DNA of 24,559 nucleotides from Acidimicrobiia bacterium (GTDB taxonomy: Bacteria > Actinomycetota > Acidimicrobiia > Acidimicrobiales > Bin134): the NCBI GenBank assembly GCA_009843565.1, contig VYDF01000127.1, positions 1 to 24,559 on the forward strand. The letters run 5' to 3'. The position numbers and the translations under genes are program-made. Numbering within the stretch: the first letter of the stretch is position 1; each line of letters starts with the position of its first letter. Shown here one piece after another: positions 8,235 to 14,698 of this stretch. The notes under the pieces are model-generated. The model did no database searches. It had not been told where the DNA came from and worked only from the letters and a program-made list of their open reading frames with translations.

Positions 8235-9656
8235 CTACGCCACCACCTCGTCGAGCACTCTGATCACGTCTTCTTCCGCCCGCGCCAAGTAAAGGCGCTG
8301 AGTGGCCATATTGCGCTGGCCCACGCTTTCTTGGTCCGACTTGCGGGTTCGCCAATGGGCGGCAAGATGGTTGGGGGCGGCGTCGGGGTGGAGCGCAGCC
8401 AGTTCGAGGTACTGTCTGACGGCCTCATACACGTTGGTCGACAGGGATGACAGCGGGGGTGCCCAGGGCCCGAAGTGCTCCCGGTAGGCCCGCAACAGCT
8501 CGTCGTTGCCCGGACTCGTCACGCTCTGGAAGTAGTTGAGGGCCGTCCAGATGCCGTTGCCGGCCACCGGCCCCACATGCTCCAAAGTGCACTCGTCCAT
8601 CACCAGCGACACCCGGCTGGCTAGATCCCGCAGACCGGCCTCATGGGCCTGCTGTTGAAAGGCGACCTCGTCAGCGCCCACCAACGACGACATCACTACG
8701 TCGGCGCCCGAGGCCCGGATGCTGTCGATGATGGGGGCGAACTCGCGGGTTCCCAACGGGGTGAACCGCTGGGCGACAACCCGGCTGCCCGACGCGTCGA
8801 GGATCTTGGCCGCGGCCCGATGGGCTCCAAACGACCAGCTGTACTGCTGGCCCACCAGGAACCAGCGATTCCCGCCGGTCTCTCGCTCCACGATCCGCGA
8901 CAGGGCGGCCATCTGGGCCTCGGGACGCTCCCCGAACCGGATCACCTTTTTCGCCTCCATGCCGCCCTCGTTGATCACCGGATGAACCATGAGCACGTCG
9001 TGGGGTTCCGCGGCGGCCGTCGCCGCCGAAAAACTCGCCGAGGTGACGCAGGCGAAGATGGCCTGGCAGCCAGCCTCGATCAGCCTGACGGTCTCCCTTC
9101 GGGCCTGGAGGTGGTCGGTGGAATCGTCGGCGATCAGCAGCTCCACGGGACGATGGCCCACCCCCCCGCTGGCGTTGACCTGTTCGACGGCGAGGCGGGC
9201 CATGTATTCGGCGGCCATCGAGTACACGGCGCCTGATCCCGACTTACTGGTCAGAAGGCCGATCCGCCGCGCCCCGGTCGGCGCTGGCAGCGGCAGCGAA
9301 GCCCCGCGGTGGCGGGCCAGCCACTCAATTCCCTCCGATGGCACTTGGGCCCGGAACCGCACCCGGGTCTGTGCCGCGCCCGTCCGCTCGAACTTGATGC
9401 GCAGCTGTCCCCGCCAGGGCTGATCGTGTTCGATCACGATCTCCCGTCCGGGCATGACAGCCCGCAAGCGGCCCAACACCTGGGCATCGCAGCCCCCGGG
9501 CAGATCAATGGCCACCGCGTACCCGGGCGCAACCCGGTGGCACCGAGCCCGGAACATCCACCCCGCGTCGTCTCGCCTGCCGAAGCGCTCGAATGCCTCT
9601 GCCGGCGTCAGTTTGACGTCAGCCTCGCTCGACAGGGTGACGGTCGCGGAAGTCAC
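8235..9656 (-). CDS. SRPBCC-AmiC-like fusion: cytoplasmic amide-sensing regulator (NhlC-like)
   Basis: The 473-aa protein has two parts. Residues about 10-118 resemble an SRPBCC/START-like ligand pocket domain of the kind often paired with ArsR regulators. Residues about 129-473 are a type-1 periplasmic-binding fold of the AmiC/UrtA/FmdD group: RIGLLTSKSG, AAEYMARLAVEQVNASGGV, RPVELLIADDSTD, FACVTSASFSAA, FLVGQQYSWSFG. There is no signal peptide, so it should act in the cytosol, as AmiC does in Pseudomonas. In R. rhodochrous J1, AmiC-like NhlC relieves repression by the ArsR-like NhlD when amides are present, and the gene pair here matches that layout. It starts with GTG 9656, overlapping the ArsR stop (GTGA). 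The fold of the second domain is firm; the SRPBCC call is weaker. Confidence 0.78.
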   Translation of the reverse strand: MTSATVTLSSEADVKLTPAEAFERFGRRDDAGWMFRARCHRVAPGYAVAIDLPGGCDAQVLGRLRAVMPGREIVIEHDQPWRGQLRIKFERTGAAQTRVRFRAQVPSEGIEWLARHRGASLPLPAPTGARRIGLLTSKSGSGAVYSMAAEYMARLAVEQVNASGGVGHRPVELLIADDSTDHLQARRETVRLIEAGCQAIFACVTSASFSAATAAAEPHDVLMVHPVINEGGMEAKKVIRFGERPEAQMAALSRIVERETGGNRWFLVGQQYSWSFGAHRAAAKILDASGSRVVAQRFTPLGTREFAPIIDSIRASGADVVMSSLVGADEVAFQQQAHEAGLRDLASRVSLVMDECTLEHVGPVAGNGIWTALNYFQSVTSPGNDELLRAYREHFGPWAPPLSSLSTNVYEAVRQYLELAALHPDAAPNHLAAHWRTRKSDQESVGQRNMATQRLYLARAEEDVIRVLDEVVA

Positions 9657-10012
9657 CCCACTGCCAATTTCTCCTCGAACGGGTCGCGGGGCTCAGCAGT
9701 TGAGGCGGAAGCGCTCAACTCTTCTGCGGCCTGCGTCATGATCCGCTGAAGGAAGTCGAGCGCCTCGCGCACCGAACCGTCAGCGTCAAGTCGAACATAC
9801 CTATAGCGGCCCACCTTGCGTTCCTGGACAACGCCGGAGGTGCGGAGCACCCGCAGATGCGACGATACCGTCGTCCTGCCCACAGAGTCGATCCGCTCCG
9901 TGATCTCTGACACGGTGCACTCGCCGTGCTCGCTCAAAATGGCCAGAATCTGCCGCCGAACTCCGTCGGACAGGGCATCGAAAGCGAGACTTTCAGTAGA
10001 TGGGCGCACCAT
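9653..10012 (-). CDS. ArsR-family winged-helix repressor (NhlD-like)
   Basis: The 119-aa DNA-binding protein has an ArsR winged helix: FDALSDGVRRQILAIL, then CTVSEITERI, the recognition helix in VGRTTVSSHLRVLRTSGVV, and the wing QERKVGRYRYVRLD. The metal-binding ELCVCDL motif of metal-sensing relatives is absent (the equivalent segment is GECTVSEIT), so a partner protein is the likelier source of the signal. The downstream gene, an AmiC-like protein with an SRPBCC-like domain, overlaps it by 4 nt. The predicted target is the nitrile operon promoter about 1.8 kb downstream, and perhaps its own promoter. It begins 68 nt after the transporter permease stop, so read-through from that operon is possible. 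Confidence 0.88.
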   Translation of the reverse strand: MVRPSTESLAFDALSDGVRRQILAILSEHGECTVSEITERIDSVGRTTVSSHLRVLRTSGVVQERKVGRYRYVRLDADGSVREALDFLQRIMTQAAEELSASASTAEPRDPFEEKLAVG

Positions 10013-10042
10013 AAAATCCTACACCTCGACTCTTCTGCCCTG

Positions 10043-10056
10043 GCACATCAATGTGC
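10043..10056. promoter_or_regulatory. Palindrome upstream of the arsR-type gene, candidate operator
   Basis: GCACAT-CA-ATGTGC is a perfect 6-2-6 inverted repeat about 30 nt before the repressor start codon. It lies in the only non-coding gap (10013-10080) between the transporter permease and the regulator. ArsR-type repressors bind short inverted repeats and often autoregulate. No convincing -35/-10 pair was found next to it, so the site is a candidate only. Confidence 0.4.
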
Positions 10057-10080
10057 TACATCGAACCATAAACCACCCGC

Positions 10081-11115
10081 TCACTTGACCAGATTCTGCA
10101 TACGGCCTCGGTCGATCGTAACCAACACGGCCAGGATCACCACGAGGCCTCGGAGGATGTCCTGGGTGAAAATCGACACCCCGGTCACGTTCAGCCCATT
10201 GCTCAGCACCGTGAGCAGTGCAACTCCCAGAAGCGTCCGGGGCATGCCGCCCACACCGCCGGTCAGGGCGGTGCCCCCGATCACGATGGCCGCGATCGAG
10301 TCGAGCAGGTATTGGTTGCCAAGGCTCGGGGTGGCCGATCCGAGCTGGAGCAGCAAGATTGCCCCGCCGAATCCGGCGGTGGCCCCCGAAACCATGAACG
10401 CCAGCGTCTTGTACCGTCGCACGGGCACACCGCTCAACGCGGCCACCGGCTCACCCGCACCGATAGCCACCAGATAGCGCCCGAATCGGGTATAGCGATT
10501 CATGAACACCAGCAGTACCCATACGATGATGGCGGCCAAAAAGGTGTTGGGGACATCGGGGATTCCCTCGCCGCGGGCCAGCCACTCGAAGGGCAGCTCA
10601 TCCACAAAAACGGCACGGCCCGACAAGATGTGCAGGGTGATGCCGGTGAAGATGGACAGGGTTCCCAGGGTCACGATGAACGATGGGAGCCTCAGCGCGA
10701 TAGAGCAGAACGCGTTGACTCCTCCCAGTGCCATTCCGATGAAGATGGTGAGGATGAACCCGGCTGTGCCCCAACCGTGATCGGAGATCAACACTGCGGC
10801 CGCGGCGGCGGAAAGGGCGGCAATGGCACCGACGGACAGGTCGATCGATCCCATCAGCACCACCAGCGTTGCTCCAAGGGAGATCATCAGCAGCGGTCCG
10901 GCCTGGGTGAGCATCACGTTTAGGTTGGTGATCGAGATGAAGCGCGACTCGAAGGCGGTGAACAACCCGATCAGAACCGGCAACACCAGCACGGGGACCA
11001 GTGGACGACCCCAGCGCTGAATGAACTCCACTACGTTGAGCGCCATGTCGGCTGGGCGAACTGCCGTCGCCTCGGAAGCGGCCGGCTCGGGATCCAGATT
11101 CTCGTTGTCAGCCAT
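10081..11115 (-). CDS. Ribose-type ABC transporter permease (RbsC-like)
   Basis: The 344-aa membrane protein belongs to the BPD_transp_2 permease family used by sugar-type ABC importers. About eight to ten hydrophobic segments are visible between residues 40 and 335. Family patterns include GATLVVLMGSIDLSVGAI near 82-99, a loop reading FGRYLVAIGAGEPVAALSGV and later IVIGGTALTGGVGG. ATG 11115 follows the ATPase stop by 12 nt, with AAGGAAC as ribosome-binding site. The protein is expected to form a homodimeric channel served by the double ATPase upstream and the lipoprotein encoded at 12829-14256. The ligand is unknown. Relatives carry pentoses, autoinducer-2, purine nucleosides and others, and co-regulation with the nitrile operon suggests a related substrate. 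Confidence 0.92.
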   Translation of the reverse strand: MADNENLDPEPAASEATAVRPADMALNVVEFIQRWGRPLVPVLVLPVLIGLFTAFESRFISITNLNVMLTQAGPLLMISLGATLVVLMGSIDLSVGAIAALSAAAAAVLISDHGWGTAGFILTIFIGMALGGVNAFCSIALRLPSFIVTLGTLSIFTGITLHILSGRAVFVDELPFEWLARGEGIPDVPNTFLAAIIVWVLLVFMNRYTRFGRYLVAIGAGEPVAALSGVPVRRYKTLAFMVSGATAGFGGAILLLQLGSATPSLGNQYLLDSIAAIVIGGTALTGGVGGMPRTLLGVALLTVLSNGLNVTGVSIFTQDILRGLVVILAVLVTIDRGRMQNLVK

Positions 11116-11127
11116 CCGGTGTGTTCC

Positions 11128-12687
11128 TTATGTCATGAGCCCGATGACGTATGCCTCATCGGGCTTGTTGTCTCGTGACGCGTCGACGGTCTCTACCAAT
11201 CGGCCGCTCCTCATGACGAGGATGCGATCGCTCAAGCCGATCAATTCCGGTAGGTCGTCGCTGACGATGATGATGGCCGCGTGGGTCTCGGCCAGATCGC
11301 GCAGGATGCCGTAGATCTCCCCCTTTGCGCCCACGTCTACGCCGGCGGTGGGATTCTCCAGGATGAGCACGCCCGGCTCCCTGCGGATCCATTTGGCCAG
11401 TGCCACCTTCTGCTGGTTGCCCCCGCTCACTTGCGAGATCTTCTGGCCGTCGGTCGCCCTGATGTCGAACTTGCCGATAGCGGCCTGGGTCTCGCTTCGC
11501 TCCAGCCGGTTTTTCCACACGCCACCTCGGTACACGAATCCATACTCATCGTGGTCTCCGCTGGGCAGCGAGAGGTTGAACCTCACCGAATCGGCCTGGA
11601 TGAGGCTGTCGGTGTGCCGGTCGGGCGAGAGGTAGCCCAAGCCCTTCCGCTTCATCTTCACAGTCGAGGCGCGACTGACCCCAGCGTCGTTGAGGGTCAT
11701 CCTGCCCTCATCCATGCGGTCGGCGCCGGCCAGGCTGCGAGCCAGCGACGACTTGCCAGAGCCCAGGAGGCCCGCGATGCCCAGGATCTCGCCTTGGCGC
11801 AGGTCGAAACTGACGTCCCGGAAGAGGAATTTCTGCGCATCGGCGCGGTTGTACTGAGCCCGGTCGCGGCACCCGGCGCCGCGCACCGACAGCAAAATGC
11901 GCTCTCGCATGCCGCTGCCCTGGCGGTCCTCGGCGTGGAAGTCGGCTTGGCGGACTCGACCGACCATCAGCTCGTGCAGTGTGGCCTCGTCGGTGTCACC
12001 AGCGTTGGTCTGTGCCACCTTCTCGCCGTCTTTCAGCACCACGATGTCCTGGCAGACCTCAAGCACCTCCTTCAACCGGTGGGAGACAAATGCCACTCCG
12101 AGGCCGCGGGTGGCCAGTTCGGTGACCATTCCCAACAAGTGGGGCACCTCTTCATGGCTGAGCGCCGCGGTGGGCTCGTCGAACAGCACGAAAGTGCGGG
12201 GCAGGCCCAACACGTCGGGCACGGCGGTGGCCTTCACCGCCTCAGCGGCTTGGCGAATCGAATAGTTGAACTCGCTGGTGAGGCGGGTCACGTCCACGTG
12301 GATGCCGAATTCCTCCACCACCCGTCTGGCCTCTCGGATCATGCGGGTGCGGCTCAGGATCCCCCGGTTGGTGAACGCGATCTCATGGCCCAAGAACAGG
12401 TTCTCGTACAGCGGGATGCCGGCGATCAGCGCGGGCTCCTGGAACACCCGCCAGATGCCCAGGGTGTTGGCGGCCTTGTAGGAGTGGGGATCGAACCGCT
12501 GGTCGTTGAGGAACATCGCACCCCGATCGGGCCTGGTGATGCCGCATACGACGTTCAGCATCGTCGACTTCCCAGCCCCGTTTTCGCCTACAAGGCCGGT
12601 GACCTTTCCTGGCTCAAGTGACAGGGAGACGTTGTCAAGCGCCAACTGAGCGTCGTAGCGCTTCGTGACGCCCTCGATCCGGAGCAT
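11128..12687 (-). CDS. Double ABC ATPase of ribose-type transporter (RbsA-like)
   Basis: The 519-aa protein has two fused nucleotide-binding domains, as in RbsA/XylG. Domain 1 has Walker A GENGAGKST (34-42), Walker B FVLFDE (166-171) and switch His203. Its signature is degenerate, FNYSIRQA (140-147) in place of an LSGGQ-like motif. Domain 2 has GLLGSGKSS (306-314), a good signature VSGGNQQKV (420-428) and Walker B LILENPTAGVD (441-451), in which the catalytic Glu position is Asn445. How far the two composite sites hydrolyse ATP is therefore open. Domain 2 lacks the switch histidine, which is common for this family. ATG 12687 is preceded by a purine-rich GAGGGGGAAAG. Promoter P2 lies about 38 nt upstream. 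Confidence 0.92.
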   Translation of the reverse strand: MLRIEGVTKRYDAQLALDNVSLSLEPGKVTGLVGENGAGKSTMLNVVCGITRPDRGAMFLNDQRFDPHSYKAANTLGIWRVFQEPALIAGIPLYENLFLGHEIAFTNRGILSRTRMIREARRVVEEFGIHVDVTRLTSEFNYSIRQAAEAVKATAVPDVLGLPRTFVLFDEPTAALSHEEVPHLLGMVTELATRGLGVAFVSHRLKEVLEVCQDIVVLKDGEKVAQTNAGDTDEATLHELMVGRVRQADFHAEDRQGSGMRERILLSVRGAGCRDRAQYNRADAQKFLFRDVSFDLRQGEILGIAGLLGSGKSSLARSLAGADRMDEGRMTLNDAGVSRASTVKMKRKGLGYLSPDRHTDSLIQADSVRFNLSLPSGDHDEYGFVYRGGVWKNRLERSETQAAIGKFDIRATDGQKISQVSGGNQQKVALAKWIRREPGVLILENPTAGVDVGAKGEIYGILRDLAETHAAIIIVSDDLPELIGLSDRILVMRSGRLVETVDASRDNKPDEAYVIGLMT

Positions 12688-12730
12688 CGCTACGCTCTTT
12701 CCCCCTCACCTCGGGTAGTGGAATGGTGGA

Positions 12731-12770
12731 ACTTTACGCGTGAAGCACTGACACGTCAATAATGATCGAC
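12731..12770 (-). promoter_or_regulatory. Promoter P2 of the transporter ATPase-permease genes with GTCGAT element
   Basis: On the minus strand, TTGACG (12754-12759), a 17-nt spacer and TAAAGT (12731-12736) form a promoter ahead of the ATPase gene. GTCGAT (12765-12770) stands exactly 5 nt upstream of the -35 box. The block TTGACGTGT, the bases GCG before the -10 box and TTCCACCA after it recur at identical spacing in promoter P3, so the two promoters are near copies. Confidence 0.75.
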
Positions 12771-12790
12771 GTATCGGACAGCCCCGTTCA

Positions 12791-12815
12791 GCCCTCGAGA
12801 CGCTGATCAGCGGGC
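12791..12815 (-). terminator. Weak hairpin after the binding-protein gene
   Basis: CGCTGATCAGCG (12801-12812) is a perfect 12-bp palindrome 17 nt past the binding-protein stop. GCCC (12791-12794) and GGGC (12812-12815) flank it. It might slow or end transcription of the binding-protein mRNA before promoter P2, but the stem is short and no U-run follows. Confidence 0.3.
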
Positions 12816-12828
12816 AGGTATCGACGCC

Positions 12829-14256
12829 TTACAGCTGCACTCCGGTGAAGTCGAAGTTGTCCATCTTGATCTTGTAGTGGCTCTCGTAGAGCGCATCGGT
12901 CTCGGCGATGCCCCCGGCCGCCGCGGCCTCGGACCAGTCGGAGGGGAGCTGATAGCCAGACGGCGGATCGGCGATTCCCACCCAGTACTCCTCGAGGTGG
13001 ATCGCGGCCAAGCTGGTCTGCGGATCCCAGTCGTCGGGGTTGTGCACCCGCGAAGCGAGAATGGGATCGAACGGGAGGCGGTCCTCAGCGCCGTAATAGC
13101 GGCTGATGAGGCCGTCCACGTTCTCCTGGGTGACGTGGATGCCGTTCACCCACATCTGCCGTTCGATCGGACCGAACTCCACGCCTTGCAGCGTGTCGTA
13201 CATGCGGGTGATCGGATGGACCGCAAAGGAGTGTGGTCCGTGGAAGTTGGTGGAGAACACCTCGCCGCGCTGAATGTTCTCAAGGATGTCGGGGTTGCCG
13301 TCCTGCCCGCAGAACAGCACGTCGTCGCCCGGCGTGTAGCCCAGGCCCTCCGCGGCGGGGAGGACACCGGTGAGCATGGCGTCGTTCGAGCAGGCCACGC
13401 CGTCGGGCTTGCCGTGCCTTCCGACGAGATCCTGGAACGCCTGCTGGGCGAGCACTGGATCCCAGCTTCCCGGCAGCTCCCCGACAATTGTCAAGGTGGG
13501 GAACTCGTCCACGGCCTGGTGAACGCCGGCGGTTCGACGGAAGGCCAGCGACCCGCCGGGGAAGCCGGCGATGTGGAAGATCTTGCCCTCTGCTGAGCCG
13601 AGTCGGTTCACGATCTCCTGGCACATGAGCTTCGTCGACCCGTAGATGTTGGGCGGGTCGTGCAGGTCCCAGAACGCCGTGTAGAACTCGTTGGTGTCCA
13701 CAGGCATGAACCACGGACCGGCGGCCCACATCTGGGAGTGGTAGGCCTCCGCCGGGGTAGCCGCCTGGTTGATCGGGCGAACCTCCGAGCCGTCGATGCC
13801 GGACACCCAGATCATGTTGTGCCCGCTGCCGATGTACTGGCGAGCAAGGTCAACGGAGTTCACCGGGTCGAGGTTGGTGTTGCCCTCGGTATAGGCCGAG
13901 ATGCCCAGTATCTCCACGCATTGGCGGCCGGCGTCGGCCATCGTCCGGGTGTACTGGTTGGGCGTCAAGATGAGGTGGGCCAAACGGCCCTCCTTGCGGG
14001 AGACCACGGCCACCGTCTGAGTGGGCGCCGCTGTGGCCGGTGCCGCTGTGGCCGCGGGCGCGGCCGCATCATCATCGTTTCCGCAAGCTACCCCGATCCC
14101 GGCCATGGCCAAGCCCACAGCCGACATCCGCAGCACATCCCGGCGGGACATCCCCTTCGTGTCGAGGTGCTCCAGGATTGGATCGATGGTGCTGTTGTCA
14201 CCAGGGGTTGGAACCGTGGAGGTTACAACCGATCTGGACTTTGAAGAGCGTGTCAT
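12829..14256 (-). CDS. Tat-type lipoprotein substrate-binding protein of ribose-type ABC transporter
   Basis: The 475-aa protein is the extracytoplasmic receptor for the transporter encoded downstream. A twin-arginine signal is visible: SRRDVLRM at 37-44, a hydrophobic stretch, and a lipobox-like GVAC with Cys58. An Ala/Thr/Pro-rich linker leads to a type-1 periplasmic-binding fold (NMIWVSGIDGSEV, GKIFHIAGFPGG, PDGVACSNDAMLTGVLPAAE, VLFCGQDGNPDI). The open frame extends upstream past 14256, but ATG 14256 has AAGG with good spacing and gives a sensible signal peptide. It is longer than ribose-binding proteins, with an extra C-terminal stretch of about 100 residues, and the ligand cannot be named. 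Promoter P3 is about 90 nt upstream. Sharing of the P3/P2/P1 promoter element links it to nitrile metabolism. Confidence 0.88.
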   Translation of the reverse strand: MTRSSKSRSVVTSTVPTPGDNSTIDPILEHLDTKGMSRRDVLRMSAVGLAMAGIGVACGNDDDAAAPAATAAPATAAPTQTVAVVSRKEGRLAHLILTPNQYTRTMADAGRQCVEILGISAYTEGNTNLDPVNSVDLARQYIGSGHNMIWVSGIDGSEVRPINQAATPAEAYHSQMWAAGPWFMPVDTNEFYTAFWDLHDPPNIYGSTKLMCQEIVNRLGSAEGKIFHIAGFPGGSLAFRRTAGVHQAVDEFPTLTIVGELPGSWDPVLAQQAFQDLVGRHGKPDGVACSNDAMLTGVLPAAEGLGYTPGDDVLFCGQDGNPDILENIQRGEVFSTNFHGPHSFAVHPITRMYDTLQGVEFGPIERQMWVNGIHVTQENVDGLISRYYGAEDRLPFDPILASRVHNPDDWDPQTSLAAIHLEEYWVGIADPPSGYQLPSDWSEAAAAGGIAETDALYESHYKIKMDNFDFTGVQL

Positions 14257-14351
14257 AGTGGCCTTCCCCTCTCTCATTCTCTGTGCCCCACGAAGGTTGC
14301 GGAACCGCGGGATTCCCTTGATTCCCTTGATGTAAGGCCAGATTTGGTGGA

Positions 14352-14391
14352 ACCTTACGCCCAATCTGCCAACACGTCAACAGCTATCGAC
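14352..14391 (-). promoter_or_regulatory. Promoter P3 of the binding-protein gene with GTCGAT element
   Basis: On the minus strand, TTGACG (14375-14380), a 17-nt spacer and TAAGGT (14352-14357) form a near-consensus promoter. GTCGAT (14386-14391) is 5 nt upstream of the -35 box. Apart from variable positions, the 47-bp segment 14345-14391 matches 12724-12770 with identical internal spacing. The predicted leader is about 90 nt. Confidence 0.78.
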
Positions 14392-14414
14392 ACATCTATC
14401 TAACGGCTTCATCT

Positions 14415-14455
14415 GTCGATGGCCATTGACCTATTGGACTTGCTGTGGTTAGCCT
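14415..14455 (+). promoter_or_regulatory. Promoter P4 of cbtBA with GTCGAT element; likely leaderless start
   Basis: GTCGAT (14415-14420), 5 nt, TTGACC (14426-14431), an 18-nt spacer and TAGCCT (14450-14455) point rightward to cbtB. The expected transcription start is at or next to the A of ATG 14462, and no ribosome-binding site is present, so the mRNA is probably leaderless. The element lies back to back with that of P3, in a 205-bp divergent spacer (14257-14461). Confidence 0.65.
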
Positions 14456-14461
14456 GTTGCC

Positions 14462-14683
14462 ATGAGCTCCTCTGCCACCCAAGCCGTAGGTCCTTCTTCC
14501 GGCGGCCGACTGGCGGTCGGCGGAAAACTGTCGATGGTCGAGTGGGGGTTGATGGCCCTCGCGCTGTTCGCCGTGCACATCCTGCTGCAAGAGAACGGGA
14601 TCTTGTTCTCCGACCAAATTGCCGAGTATCTGCACGAGTTTTCCCACGACGCTCGCCACTCTCTCGGCGCTCCATGCCACTAG
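14462..14683 (+). CDS. cbtB: CbtB-like small subunit of proposed cobalt transporter
   Basis: The 73-aa protein has one membrane segment (about 27-43, WGLMALALFAVHILL) and a C-terminal tail with the CbtB histidine pattern: His58, His62-Asp63, His66 and a terminal Pro-Cys-His (71-73). CbtB with CbtA is a proposed cobalt uptake system, known mainly from genes under cobalamin riboswitch control. Here it stands beside a cobalt-type nitrile hydratase, so its likely job is supplying cobalt to that enzyme. It is divergent from the binding-protein gene. It starts at ATG 14462 without a visible ribosome-binding site, which suits a leaderless transcript. Confidence 0.88.
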   Translation: MSSSATQAVGPSSGGRLAVGGKLSMVEWGLMALALFAVHILLQENGILFSDQIAEYLHEFSHDARHSLGAPCH

Positions 14684-14698
14684 TCGCTTGGGATAGCT

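Noticed and set aside
9653..10012. Metal-sensing ArsR/SmtB repressor
   Set aside because: The ELCVCDL-type metal site is absent and only one cysteine is near the recognition region; the context points to an amide-type signal.
12829..14364. Longer binding-protein start at 14364
   Set aside because: It would place the start inside the P3 -10/spacer region and put unrelated residues before the Tat signal. ATG 14256 has a better ribosome-binding site.
14257..14461. Cobalamin riboswitch upstream of cbtB
   Set aside because: Such riboswitches often precede cbtAB, but no B12-box-like segment or room for the fold exists between promoter P4 and the start codon. Only promoters were found.
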